Notes under the pieces: model-generated
The model's database searches: none
What the model saw: the letters and a program-made list of their open reading frames with translations, nothing else
Told to the model about the DNA's origin: nothing
Position numbers and translations under genes: made by a program
Shown: in pieces, positions 27,755 through 36,385 of the stretch
Layout: each line of letters opens with the position of its first letter
Position numbering within the stretch: the first letter of the stretch is position 1
DNA from: Variovorax paradoxus EPS
Lineage (GTDB): Bacteria; Pseudomonadota; Gammaproteobacteria; Burkholderiales; Burkholderiaceae_C
Assembly: GCF_000184745.1 (NCBI RefSeq)
Contig: NC_014931.1
Span: forward strand, 4,526,001 to 4,590,000
DNA length: 64,000 nt
Direction: 5' to 3'

Positions 27755-28195
27755 ATGGCAGCAGACAAGCACGCAAGCGTTCACTGGGAAGGCGCCGGCA
27801 AGACCGGCAAGGGCCAGATCAGCACCGAGACCGGCGCCCTGAAGGACTACCCCTACGGCTTCGCGAGCCGCTTCGAGGACGACAAGCGCGGCACCAACCC
27901 CGAGGAGATCGTCGGCGCGGCCCATGCGGCCTGCTTCACGATGGCCTTCGCCTTCGCGCTCGAGGCGGCGGGCCTGACCGCGACGCGCATCGACACCAAG
28001 GCCGCCGTGCGCCTGGCCAAGGACGGCGCCGGCTTCAAGATCGACCGCATCCAGCTCGAACTGGACGCCGCCGTGCCGAATCTGGATGAAGCGAAGTTCC
28101 AGGAAATCGCGGCCGCCGCGAAGGCCGGCTGCCCGCTCTCCAAGGCGCTCGCGAGCGTGCCCGAGATCACGCTGAAGGCCACGCTGGCCAGCTGA
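27755..28195 (+). CDS. OsmC/Ohr family peroxiredoxin
   Basis: A 146-residue protein with the two conserved cysteines, Cys60 (HAAC) and Cys126 (AGCPLSK), and Arg39, which together form the peroxidase site of OsmC-type enzymes. These reduce organic hydroperoxides, usually with lipoyl- or thiol-dependent recycling. The internal ATG at 27755 is chosen because the conserved fold begins there. Divergent from the acyl-CoA ligase. Confidence 0.9.
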   Translation: MAADKHASVHWEGAGKTGKGQISTETGALKDYPYGFASRFEDDKRGTNPEEIVGAAHAACFTMAFAFALEAAGLTATRIDTKAAVRLAKDGAGFKIDRIQLELDAAVPNLDEAKFQEIAAAAKAGCPLSKALASVPEITLKATLAS

Positions 28196-28248
28196 AAAAC
28201 GCGCAGACGGCGCTGCTTATGATCGTCTCCACATCAAGGAGACGGATC

Positions 28249-29226
28249 ATGAACAAGCCCACCCGGACCGCACTGGCGGTCCTTTCTTTGGCCCTCGGCA
28301 CGCTCGGCACAACGGCGGCCACGGCCGCCTACCCCGACAAGCCCATCAAGGTCGTCATCGGCTTCCCGGCCGGCGGCCCGCTCGACCAGCACGCGCGCCT
28401 GCTCACCGACAAGCTGCAGGCCGTGCTCGGCCAGCCGCTGATCGTCGACTACAAGCCCGGCGCGGGCGGCTCGGTCGGTGCCGATGCGGTCGCCAAGAGC
28501 CCGGCCGACGGCTACACGCTGATGCTGGCCAACACCGGCGTGGCGGTGATCAACGGCGCGCTCTACAGCAAGCTGCCCTACAACACGCAGCGCGACTTCG
28601 TGCCGATTGCGCGCACCGCGATGCAGCCGCTGGCGTTGCTGGTCACGCCCAAGCTGCCAGTGCAGAACCTGAAGCAATTCATCGACTACGCCAAGGCGCG
28701 GCCGGGCCAGGTCAACTACGGGTCGGCGGGCAACGGCGGCATCAGCCACCTGGTGCCCGAGATGTTCAAGACCGCGACCGGCATCTTCATGGTGCACATC
28801 CCTTATCGCGGCAGTGCCCCGGCCTTCACCGACCTGATGGGCGGGCAGGTGCAGTTCATGGCCGAGTCGATTCCGCAGGCCGCCAGCTATCACAAGCAGG
28901 GCAAGGTGCGCGCGCTGGCAGTGACCAGCCGCGAGCGCAACCCCGCGCTGCCCGACGTGCCGACGGTCATCGAATCGGGCGTCAAGGGCTTCGAGGTGGT
29001 GGGCTTCTACGGCTTCCTCGCGCCGAAGGACACGCCGAAAGACGTGGTCGCCAAGCTGAGCGACGCGTTCCGGCAGGTGCTGACCAGCCCCGAGGTGCGC
29101 GAGCGCATGGTGAGCCAGGGCGCGGACCCGGCCTACCTCGGCAGCGAAGACTTCGCGCGCTTCCTGGCGACGGAAACGCCGCGTTGGGACAAGGCGGTGA
29201 AGGCCTCGGGCGCGCGGATGGACTGA
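28249..29226 (+). CDS. Bug-family tripartite-tricarboxylate solute-binding protein
   Basis: A 325-residue periplasmic binding protein with a signal peptide (about 1-28, ending TAATAA) and the family motif YPDKPIKVVIGFPAGGPLDQHARLL near residue 30. Bug proteins bind carboxylates such as aromatic acids, dicarboxylates or nicotinate for TTT transporters, but no TctAB partner lies nearby, as is common in this lineage. AAGGAGACG precedes the ATG at 28249. Confidence 0.92.
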   Translation: MNKPTRTALAVLSLALGTLGTTAATAAYPDKPIKVVIGFPAGGPLDQHARLLTDKLQAVLGQPLIVDYKPGAGGSVGADAVAKSPADGYTLMLANTGVAVINGALYSKLPYNTQRDFVPIARTAMQPLALLVTPKLPVQNLKQFIDYAKARPGQVNYGSAGNGGISHLVPEMFKTATGIFMVHIPYRGSAPAFTDLMGGQVQFMAESIPQAASYHKQGKVRALAVTSRERNPALPDVPTVIESGVKGFEVVGFYGFLAPKDTPKDVVAKLSDAFRQVLTSPEVRERMVSQGADPAYLGSEDFARFLATETPRWDKAVKASGARMD

Positions 29227-29239
29227 ACCGCGCCAGCGT

Positions 29240-29962
29240 TCATCGCAGCGCGGCCGCGTGCCGCTCGAGCTGCGCGCGGCTCAGCAGTTCGATGCTGCGG
29301 TAGCGCACGCGCAGCGTGCCGTCTTCCTCCCAGAGCTTCAGTTGCCGGTTCACGCTCTGGCGCGACACGCCGAGCATGAACGACAGGTCTTCCTGCGACA
29401 CGCCGAGCGTGATGCCGCCGCTCGCATCGCCCGGCACGGCGGCGCGCGCATCCAGCGTCAGCAGCCGGTGCGCGAGCCGCACGGGCAGCGGCATCAGGAT
29501 CACGTCGTCGATCCACGCGAGCGCCTGACGCAGCCGCAGGCACACCAGCCGCGTGAAGGCCATGTGCACATCGGGGTGGTCGGCGATCAGCCGATGGAAG
29601 TCAGCCGCGGCCACCACGGCCATCTCGGTGACGTCGACCGCGAAGGTGTCGTAGACGCGCTCGCGCCCCACGAGCAGCGACACCTCGCCGAACCAGTGCC
29701 CCGGTTCGAGCATCGCGATCACCGCTTCGCGCCCGCCCGGCGCGACCACGCTCACGCGCAGCGATCCGCTCACCACGCCGAACAGCGCGTCGGGCGATGA
29801 GCCCTTGTGGAACAGCGACTCCCCGCGCGCCAGCGTGCGCCGGTGCGCCACGGCGAGCAGGCGCGCCTGCACGTCTTCGGCCAGCCGCATGTCGTTGCCT
29901 TGCGGCGGCGACGGTGTCGCCTGGGCTTCGGTGGCGAGGGATGAAGGGGGCGTGCGTGGCAT
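29240..29962 (-). CDS. Crp/Fnr-family transcriptional regulator
   Basis: A protein of about 240 residues if started at ATG 29962; starts at 30013 or 29890 are also possible, and none has a strong Shine-Dalgarno. A cyclic-nucleotide-binding-like domain (RTLARGESLFHKGSSPDALFGVVSGSLRVS) is followed by a C-terminal HTH_Crp (SQEDLSFMLGVSRQSVNRQLKLWEEDG). There is no Fnr-type cysteine cluster. It is divergent from the NTF2-like/SDR pair starting at 30105 and may control it. Confidence 0.85.
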   Translation of the reverse strand: MPRTPPSSLATEAQATPSPPQGNDMRLAEDVQARLLAVAHRRTLARGESLFHKGSSPDALFGVVSGSLRVSVVAPGGREAVIAMLEPGHWFGEVSLLVGRERVYDTFAVDVTEMAVVAAADFHRLIADHPDVHMAFTRLVCLRLRQALAWIDDVILMPLPVRLAHRLLTLDARAAVPGDASGGITLGVSQEDLSFMLGVSRQSVNRQLKLWEEDGTLRVRYRSIELLSRAQLERHAAALR

Positions 29963-29970
29963 CGCGGGTT

Positions 29971-30001
29971 TGTCCGGGGTGGCGAATGCCAACACCGGAC
30001 A
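29971..30001. promoter_or_regulatory. Inverted repeat TGTCCGG-N17-CCGGACA
   Basis: TGTCCGG (29971-29977) and CCGGACA (29995-30001) form a perfect 7-bp dyad with a 17-bp spacer, just upstream of the ATG at 29962. It does not match the E. coli CRP site. If the regulator starts at 30013 instead, it would be coding sequence. Candidate operator only. Confidence 0.3.
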
Positions 30002-30104
30002 GTCTTGGTGCATGGGGCTGCCGATAGTACGCAGCGAGCCCGGGTGGCCGCAATCGCGGCAACCCGATGTCACCTGTCTTCACTGTCTCACGGAGCACAC
30101 CCCG

Positions 30105-30620
30105 ATGAACAACCAAACGCAACTCACCACACTTCAAGCCCGCCGCGAGCGCATCGTGCTCGACCACTTCGCCGACGAAACCCGGCAGGACTTCGATGCC
30201 GTGCTCGGCACCTTCCCGCATCCGCATTACGAGCTGATCCCGAGCGGCGAGGTGCACGATGGCAACGACGACGTGCGCCAGTACTACGCCGAGACGCGCC
30301 GCGCCTTCCCCGACCAGCGCCACGAGATCATCCAGCTGCGGCATGCAGACGATTCGGTGATCGTGGAGTTCTGGCTGCTGGGCACGCACCGCGGGCCGTT
30401 GAAAGGCATTCCGCCGACGGGCAATGCCTTCCGCTGCCGCATGAATGCCTTCTTCATCTTCGAGGGCGACACGCTGGTCTGCGAGCGTGTGTACTTCGAC
30501 ACGCTGACGATGCTGCGGCAATTGCTGGTCGGCGTGCCGCCGGAGATGGTGGGCGCGCTGGTGCAAGGGCTGCTCGGCCAGCCTTCTGCAACGCCCAAGG
30601 CCGAGGCTGCCGTCGCATGA
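30105..30620 (+). CDS. NTF2/SnoaL-like protein
   Basis: A 171-residue protein with the SnoaL/NTF2-like cone fold pattern: long N-terminal helix, YELIPSGEVHDGNDDVRQYYAETRRAFPD segment around residues 45-75 and FEGDTLVCERVYFDTLTMLRQL near 125-145. Members include polyketide cyclases, isomerases and uncharacterised proteins. ATG 30105 is chosen as the fold begins there. Its TGA overlaps the ATG of the downstream SDR (ATGA). Confidence 0.8.
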   Translation: MNNQTQLTTLQARRERIVLDHFADETRQDFDAVLGTFPHPHYELIPSGEVHDGNDDVRQYYAETRRAFPDQRHEIIQLRHADDSVIVEFWLLGTHRGPLKGIPPTGNAFRCRMNAFFIFEGDTLVCERVYFDTLTMLRQLLVGVPPEMVGALVQGLLGQPSATPKAEAAVA

Positions 30621-31384
30621 CCACCGCGCGGCCGCTCGAAGGCCGTCACGCCGTCATCACCGGCGGCGCGCGCGGCATCGGCCTTGCGATTGCGCGGCGC
30701 TGCATGGCGAACGGCGCGAGCGTGACGCTGTGGGATGTCGAAGCCGAGGCGCTGGCCGAAGCGGTGCGGCAGCTCGCACCGCTGGGCACCGCGGCCTCGG
30801 CGCTCGTGGACGTGCGCGACGAAGGGCAGATCGCACGCGCAGCCTCGGAGGCGCAGGAAGGCTTTGGCGGCATCGACATCCTCGTCAACAACGCGGGCGT
30901 GCTCGGGCCCACGGTTTCGGCGTGGGAACACACGCCCGCGCAATGGCGCAACGTGCTGGACATCAACCTCACGGGCGCATGGCTGTGCTGCCGCGCCATC
31001 GTGCCGGTGATGCTGGCAAGGCAGCGCGGGCGCATCGTCAACATCGCCTCGGTGGCGGGCAAGGAAGGCAACGGCTTCAACGCGGCGTACTCGGCATCCA
31101 AGGCGGGGCTGATCTCGCTGACGAAGTCGCTGGGCAAGGAACTCGCGTTGTCCGGCGTGCTGGTGAACTGCATCACGCCGTCGGCGGCCGATACGGCTGT
31201 GTTCGCGGACGTGCCTGTGGAGCACCGCGAGCAGCTGCGAAACGCCTTGCTTGCGCGCGTGCCGATGGGGCGGCTCGTCGAGGTCGATGAAGTGGCTGCG
31301 ATGGCTGCCTGGCTGGCTTCGGACGATTGCTCTTTCAGTACGGGGGCTGTGTTCGATGTCTCGGGTGGGCGGTCGATGTACTGA
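30617..31384 (+). CDS. SDR family oxidoreductase
   Basis: A 255-residue classical SDR: TGGARGIG at 15-22, NNAG at 91-94, catalytic Ser145, Tyr158 and Lys162 (YSASK). Its ATG overlaps the stop of the NTF2-like gene, so the two are translationally coupled and probably act on one pathway. Substrate unknown; an alcohol or ketone oxidoreductase. Confidence 0.92.
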   Translation: MTTARPLEGRHAVITGGARGIGLAIARRCMANGASVTLWDVEAEALAEAVRQLAPLGTAASALVDVRDEGQIARAASEAQEGFGGIDILVNNAGVLGPTVSAWEHTPAQWRNVLDINLTGAWLCCRAIVPVMLARQRGRIVNIASVAGKEGNGFNAAYSASKAGLISLTKSLGKELALSGVLVNCITPSAADTAVFADVPVEHREQLRNALLARVPMGRLVEVDEVAAMAAWLASDDCSFSTGAVFDVSGGRSMY

Positions 31385-31397
31385 GCTTTTTCAGGGC

Positions 31398-31497
31398 GTG
31401 TACGCAGGCCACCGGGTACTCCCCTCCGCGAATGTCCCCCGGGCTTCGCCCTCCTCCTTGATTTCGCTGCGGGGAGCACCCGATGCCCTGCGTACAC
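31398..31497. repeat. Palindromic intergenic repeat
   Basis: A 100-bp element bounded by perfect 11-bp inverted arms GTGTACGCAGG (31398-31408) and CCTGCGTACAC (31487-31497), with inner complementary segments (CTCCCC/GGGGAG and CGGGT/ACCCG). It lies between the SDR and the MBL-fold genes, which are 192 bp apart. Likely a dispersed hairpin-forming repeat or a transcription attenuator. Confidence 0.6.
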
Positions 31498-31576
31498 CAG
31501 GCGCTGTTGTTGTGCTGGCCGATCGACGAACCGCATCGAATCGAAAAAGCATGTCCTCAATTTTCAGGAGACGACC

Positions 31577-32650
31577 ATGATCCGAGATCCAGACCCCAGC
31601 GGCTTCGCGCAATTGACGCACTTCGACGGCGCGCGCAGCGTGGCAATGCCGCAAGACCGCTTGCGCGCCATCCGTCATGGCGCCTCGGCACTGCGCGAGC
31701 AATTGCTCGATGCGCCGCCGGTTCGCTTTGCGCGCAGCTTCAACCTGCTGCGCATTCCGTATCCAGCCTGGTTCGCTTTCACCGGCGTGTATTCGCAGCA
31801 GTTGCTCAAGCCGCACATGGTTCATCTGCTGGCGCGCACGGTGCTGATCCAGTACGACGACTTCGAAGGACGCCTGCGCACGCTGCTGTTCACGCCGGCC
31901 GACTTCGAGGCGGGCAACGAAACGCCCTACTTCAAGCGGCTGAGCGAGCAGACCCCGAAGTTCCTGCACAAGACCATCGCGCCGGTCTACCAGACGGTAC
32001 CGCAGGCGCTCGCGAGCTGCGGCGTGGCGCCCGAACAGATCGACTACATCACCTACGACCACCTGCACACGCAGGACGTGCGCCGCTGGCTCGGCGGAGC
32101 GGATGCGCCCGGGCTGCTGCCGAACGCGAGGCTGCTGGTGCACCGGCAGGAACTCGCGAGCGTGCAGGGCCTGTTGCCGGTGCAGGCCGAGTGGTACTGC
32201 CCGCATGGGCTCGATGGGGTGCAGGCCGAGCGCATCGTCGCTTTCGACGGCAGCATCCAGCTGGGCCGCGGGCTTGCGCTGGTGCACACACCGGGGCACA
32301 CCGAAGGGAATCACTCGCTGGTCTATCGCAACGCCGACGGCCTGCGGGTGAGCAGCGAGAACGGCGTGGCGGCCGACAGCTGGGCGCCGCTGCAGTCGCG
32401 CCACAACGGCATCCGCCGCTATGCGCAGGCGACGGGCGCGGAGGTGATCCTCAACGGCAACACGCAGGAGAGCAGCAACGACCAGTACCTGTCGATGGTG
32501 CTGGAGAAGACGCTCGCGGGCACCTCGTCGTCGCATGGCTTCAGCAACGTCGTGCCGTCCAGCGAGTGCTCTCCGCACTGGCTCTTTCCGGGCGCGCCGA
32601 CGAGTCATCTCTGGGGCGAGACGAGCTTCGGCGCGCTGGCCCGGGCCTGA
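31577..32650 (+). CDS. MBL-fold metallo-hydrolase
   Basis: A 357-residue protein with a metallo-beta-lactamase core. The first metal motif reads DHLHTQD (161-167): H162, H164 are kept, but the usual HxHxDH becomes HxHxQD. A later PGHTEGNH segment (239-246) gives a typical His. An N-terminal extension of about 100 residues and a long C-terminal region depart from standard lactonases. The ATG at 31577 has CAGGAGAC upstream. The adjacent ACS-type MFS transporter suggests a joint import-and-hydrolysis role. Substrate unknown. Confidence 0.8.
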   Translation: MIRDPDPSGFAQLTHFDGARSVAMPQDRLRAIRHGASALREQLLDAPPVRFARSFNLLRIPYPAWFAFTGVYSQQLLKPHMVHLLARTVLIQYDDFEGRLRTLLFTPADFEAGNETPYFKRLSEQTPKFLHKTIAPVYQTVPQALASCGVAPEQIDYITYDHLHTQDVRRWLGGADAPGLLPNARLLVHRQELASVQGLLPVQAEWYCPHGLDGVQAERIVAFDGSIQLGRGLALVHTPGHTEGNHSLVYRNADGLRVSSENGVAADSWAPLQSRHNGIRRYAQATGAEVILNGNTQESSNDQYLSMVLEKTLAGTSSSHGFSNVVPSSECSPHWLFPGAPTSHLWGETSFGALARA

Positions 32651-32676
32651 CAAAAAAAGAAGAAGGAGACACACCC

Positions 32677-34011
32677 ATGAACACCGCCACCCTCGATGCC
32701 ACCGATGCGCGCACGCCCGCCTCGGCCGATGCGCACGACGACGCCGCGCTTTTCCGCAAGATCACCTGGCGGCTGATGCCGCTGCTGTGCGCCTGCTATG
32801 TGCTGAACTACCTGGACCGCACCAACGTCGGCTATGCGCAGTTGCAGATGAAGGACCAGCTGGGCTTCAGCGACGCGGTGTTCGGCCTGGGGGCCGGCAT
32901 CTTCTTCATCGGCTATGCGGTGTTCGAGATTCCGAGCAACCTGATGCTCGCGAAGATTGGCGTGCGTGCGACGCTGCTGCGCATCATGGGCCTGTGGGGT
33001 CTGGCCTCGGCGGCGATGATGTTCGCGACGACGCCGATGCAGTTCTATGTGCTGCGCTTTCTGATCGGCGTGTTCGAGGCGGGCTTTGCGCCCGGCGTGC
33101 TGTTCTACCTGACGCTGTGGTTTCCCTCGCACCGCCGCGCGCAGGCGACTGCGCTCTTCTTCATGGCCTTCGGGGCAGCGCCGATCGTCGCGGGGCCTAT
33201 CGCCGGGCTCACGATGACCTACCTCGACGGGGTGCTCGCGCTGCGTGGCTGGCAGTGGCTGTTTCTGCTCGAAGGGCTGCCGAGCGTGCTGCTGGGCATT
33301 GCGGCCTTCCGCTGGCTCTCGAACAGCCCGGCGCAGGCGCCATGGCTCACCGCCACCGAGAAGCAGCGCGTGGCGCGTCTGCTGGCCGAGGACCAGGCCG
33401 CGCACGGTGCCGCCGAGCGGCACACCTTCGGTGCGGCCATGCGCGACGGGCGCGTCTGGCTGATCGGCTTCATGTCGTTCCTGATCATCCTGGGCATCTA
33501 TGCGCTGTCGTTCTGGCAGCCGACCATCCTGAAATCGATGGGGCTGAGCGTGCTGCAGATCGGCTTCTATTCGGTCATTCCGGCGGTCGCGGGCATCGCG
33601 GCCAACATCGTGGTCGGGCGGCATTCCGACCGGAAGAAGGAACGGCGCTGGCACTTCGCCATCGGTGCGCTGGTGGGTGCGGCGGGCCTCGCGCTGACCA
33701 CGCTCTTCATGCAGAGCCCGTTCGCGGCCGTGCTGTGCCTGGCGCTGGCGTCGATGGGCATCTCGAGCGCGTTCACCGTGCTGTGGGCCATTCCGGGCAA
33801 CTTCATGTCCAGGAGCGCGGCGGCCGCGGGCATTGCGCTCATCAGCACCATCGGCGGCAGCGCGGGGCTGGTCGCACCGATGATGGTCGGCGCGCTCAAG
33901 ACACTGACGGGCGGCTTCACGGCCAGCCTTTATGTGCTGAGCGGAGCACTGGTGCTGTCGGCGCTGTTGATGTTGCTGGCCCTGCCCGCGAGCGCCGTGG
34001 CCAAACGGTAG
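32677..34011 (+). CDS. MFS transporter, anion:cation symporter (ACS) type
   Basis: A 444-residue twelve-helix protein. The ACS-family signature is evident: RLMPLLCACYVLNYLDRTNVGYAQLQM near residue 32-58 and AFEAGFAPGVLFYLTLWFP-type segment near residue 140. This group imports hexuronates, phthalate, tartrate and other organic anions. AAGGAGAC lies 8-10 bases before the ATG. It follows the MBL-fold gene by 26 bp. Confidence 0.92.
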   Translation: MNTATLDATDARTPASADAHDDAALFRKITWRLMPLLCACYVLNYLDRTNVGYAQLQMKDQLGFSDAVFGLGAGIFFIGYAVFEIPSNLMLAKIGVRATLLRIMGLWGLASAAMMFATTPMQFYVLRFLIGVFEAGFAPGVLFYLTLWFPSHRRAQATALFFMAFGAAPIVAGPIAGLTMTYLDGVLALRGWQWLFLLEGLPSVLLGIAAFRWLSNSPAQAPWLTATEKQRVARLLAEDQAAHGAAERHTFGAAMRDGRVWLIGFMSFLIILGIYALSFWQPTILKSMGLSVLQIGFYSVIPAVAGIAANIVVGRHSDRKKERRWHFAIGALVGAAGLALTTLFMQSPFAAVLCLALASMGISSAFTVLWAIPGNFMSRSAAAAGIALISTIGGSAGLVAPMMVGALKTLTGGFTASLYVLSGALVLSALLMLLALPASAVAKR

Positions 34012-34076
34012 CGCGCACGCGGCGCACGCGCCGCACCAACGGCGCCCGGCACCGATCCATTTCGGTGCACAGATCT

Positions 34077-34111
34077 TGCATACCAGTTGGCACAAAAGCT
34101 GCTGGTATGCA
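34077..34111. promoter_or_regulatory. Inverted repeat upstream of GntR regulator: candidate operator
   Basis: TGCATACCAG (34077-34086) and CTGGTATGCA (34102-34111) form a perfect 10-bp inverted repeat with a 15-bp spacer, ending 5 bp before the GntR ATG. ATACCAG/CTGGTAT halves resemble recognition elements of FCD-type GntR repressors. Its position suggests autoregulation of the regulator-transporter operon. Confidence 0.6.
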
Positions 34112-34116
34112 GGCGA

Positions 34117-34884
34117 ATGTCTACATCCGCATCCGAAATCAGTGCACGCATCGTCGAAGCGGTGATGGCGCAGAAGCTCGCGCCGGGCTCGCGCCTGGGC
34201 GAGCAGCAACTGGCCATGCTCTTCGACTGCAGCCGCACCATCGTGCGCGAGGCCCTCACCCGGCTGGCGGCGCGCGGCATCGTCACCGTGAGCGCCCGGC
34301 GCGGCTGGTTCGTGATCGAACCCTCGCAGGAAGAAGCACGCGAAGCCTTCGAGGCGCGGCGCGTCATCGAGCTGGGCCTCATCCGAAGCGCAGGCACCAC
34401 CGGCAAGCTCGACAAGACGGCCCTGCGCCAATTGAAGGCGCACCTTCAGCGTGAAAAGGCCGCACTGAAAGAGAGCGACGTCGGCAACCGCAGCTTCTTG
34501 CTCGGCGATTTTCACGTGTGCCTGGCCGAGTGCCTGGGCAACACGCTCCTGGCCGACACGCTGCGCGACTTCACCGCGCGCACCACGTTGATCGCCATGC
34601 TCTACCAGAGCACGCACGACGCGGTGCAGTCGTGCGAAGACCACGTGCAGATCGTCGCGGCGCTGGAGCGCGGCGACCATGCCGCCGCCGAGGCGCTGAT
34701 GGCCACGCACATCGGCACGGTGCAGTCGGCGCTGCGCGTGCAGGCGCCGACCGATCCGCTCGCGCAACTGCGCGATGCGCTGGCACCGCTGCAGAACACG
34801 GCTTCGACGAAACCCAAGCGCCGCAAGCCCTCGCCTTCCACCAACGACCCCGATTCATCGACTTACCTAGGAGCCCTGCTATGA
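34117..34884 (+). CDS. GntR-family (FCD) regulator of an amino-acid ABC operon
   Basis: A 255-residue GntR regulator from ATG 34117: an N-terminal wHTH (about 5-70, with LGEQQLAMLFDCSRTIVREALTRLAARGIV) and a C-terminal all-helical FCD domain (about 80-215) whose conserved residues (e.g. in LGDFHVCLAE and the later SCEDHVQIVAAL) bind a metal and effector, then a basic tail. Its TGA overlaps the ATG of the binding-protein gene, so it is cotranscribed and translationally coupled with the transporter it presumably controls. Confidence 0.9.
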   Translation: MSTSASEISARIVEAVMAQKLAPGSRLGEQQLAMLFDCSRTIVREALTRLAARGIVTVSARRGWFVIEPSQEEAREAFEARRVIELGLIRSAGTTGKLDKTALRQLKAHLQREKAALKESDVGNRSFLLGDFHVCLAECLGNTLLADTLRDFTARTTLIAMLYQSTHDAVQSCEDHVQIVAALERGDHAAAEALMATHIGTVQSALRVQAPTDPLAQLRDALAPLQNTASTKPKRRKPSPSTNDPDSSTYLGALL

Positions 34885-35681
34885 CTTTCTCTGCATCGAA
34901 ACGCCACCTCGCCCTCGCGTTCGCTTCCGTCGCCCTGCTGGCCACGGCCGGCGGCGCGCACGCCCAGAACGCGCTGGACAACGTGCTCAAGGCCAAGACC
35001 ATCAAGATCGCCGTGCCGACCGACTACCCGCCCTACGGCTCGGTCGACAAGAACATGAAGCCGCAGGGCCTGGACGTGGAAATGGCCGAGCTCATCGCCA
35101 CCAAGCTGGGCGTGAAGATCGAGTTGGTGCCCGTGACCAGCGCCAACCGCATTCCGTACCTGCAGACGCGCAAGGCCGACCTCGTGATCTCCACGCTCGG
35201 CAAGAACCCCGAGCGCGAGAAGGTGATCGAGTTCTCCTCGGCCTATGCGCCCTTCTTCCAGGCCGTGTACGCCGCCAAGAGCATGAAGCTCACCGCCTTT
35301 TCCGACATGGCCGGCAAGACCGTCGCCGTGACGCGCGGCGCGATGGAAGACCAGGAGCTGAACAAGGTGGCGCCGGCGAACGTCGACTACCGCCGCTTCG
35401 AGGACAACAACGCGACCATCGCGGCCTTCGTGGCCGGCCAGACGCAAACCCTCGCAACCAGCGCGGCGGTCGCCGGCGACATGCTCGCCAAGAATCCGAA
35501 GGTCAGCGCCGAGTTCAAGCTGCTGCTGAAAGACAGCCCCTGCTTCGTGGGTGTCGCCAAGGGCGAAACCGCCTTGAAGACCAAGGTCAACGAGATCATT
35601 GCCGCCGCCAAGAAGGACGGCACGCTGGACGCCATGTCGAAGAAGTGGCTCGGCAAGGCAGCCGGCGACCTGCCGGTCTGA
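34881..35681 (+). CDS. Polar amino-acid ABC transporter substrate-binding protein
   Basis: A 266-residue family-3 solute-binding protein with a signal peptide (about 1-28, AHA/QN) and motifs IKIAVPTDYPPYGSVD and GLDVEMAELIATKLGVKIELVPV. It binds an amino acid or analogue in the periplasm. Its ATG overlaps the stop of the GntR regulator gene. First structural gene of a permease-permease-ATPase operon. Confidence 0.93.
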   Translation: MTFSASKRHLALAFASVALLATAGGAHAQNALDNVLKAKTIKIAVPTDYPPYGSVDKNMKPQGLDVEMAELIATKLGVKIELVPVTSANRIPYLQTRKADLVISTLGKNPEREKVIEFSSAYAPFFQAVYAAKSMKLTAFSDMAGKTVAVTRGAMEDQELNKVAPANVDYRRFEDNNATIAAFVAGQTQTLATSAAVAGDMLAKNPKVSAEFKLLLKDSPCFVGVAKGETALKTKVNEIIAAAKKDGTLDAMSKKWLGKAAGDLPV

Positions 35682-35696
35682 TCGAGCCACGCGGCC

Positions 35697-36359
35697 ATGA
35701 ACATCGAGTTTGACTTTGGCGCGGTGCTCGCCGAATGGCCGCTGCTGCTGCGCGGCGTGGCGTGGACCGTCGGCCTCACCGCCATCGGCACCGTGCTCGG
35801 CATGATCGTGGGCACACTCTGCGCCTGGGCCCGCTCGGGCGGGCCGGCGTGGCTGCGCGCCATCGTGGGCACTTACGTGGAGCTGATCCGCAACACGCCC
35901 TTCATCGTGCAGTTGTTCTTCATCTTCTTCGGGCTGCCGGCGGCGGGCGTGAAGCTCTCGCCCGAGGTGGCGTCGGTGATCGCGATGGTGATGAACCTGG
36001 GCGCCTATTCGACCGAGATCATCCGCGCGGGCATCGAGGCCACGCCGAAAGGTCAGATCGAAGCGGCCGTGAGTCTCGCGCTCAGCAAGTCGCAGGTGTT
36101 CCTGCGCGTGGTGCTGCCGCCCGCGCTCAAGAAGGTGTGGCCCTCGATGGTGAGCCAGATCATCATCGTGATGCTGGGCTCGGCGGTGTGCGGCCAGATC
36201 TCGACCGAGGAGCTGAGCTACGCGGCCAACCTGATCCAGAGCCGCAACTTCCGCGCGTTCGAGGCTTTCATCATCGCCACGCTGATCTATCTCGCGCTGT
36301 CGGTGGCGCTGCGGCGTTTGCTCAATTGGGCGGGGCCGAAGTTCTTCTTCGGCCGCTGA
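35697..36359 (+). CDS. Amino-acid ABC transporter permease
   Basis: A 220-residue HisMQ-type permease with about five TM helices and an EAA loop around EAAVSLALSKSQVFLRVVLPPALKK (approx. residues 121-145). Forms a heterodimer with the next permease. Confidence 0.93.
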   Translation: MNIEFDFGAVLAEWPLLLRGVAWTVGLTAIGTVLGMIVGTLCAWARSGGPAWLRAIVGTYVELIRNTPFIVQLFFIFFGLPAAGVKLSPEVASVIAMVMNLGAYSTEIIRAGIEATPKGQIEAAVSLALSKSQVFLRVVLPPALKKVWPSMVSQIIIVMLGSAVCGQISTEELSYAANLIQSRNFRAFEAFIIATLIYLALSVALRRLLNWAGPKFFFGR

Positions 36360-36385
36360 ACGCACACAGAAGGAAACCCATCGTC

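Noticed and set aside
34088..34104. Sigma-54-like -24/-12 element (TGGCAC with CTGC)
   Set aside because: A start about 12 bp downstream would place the transcript start almost on the GntR ATG, leaving no leader. The dyad there is a better explanation.
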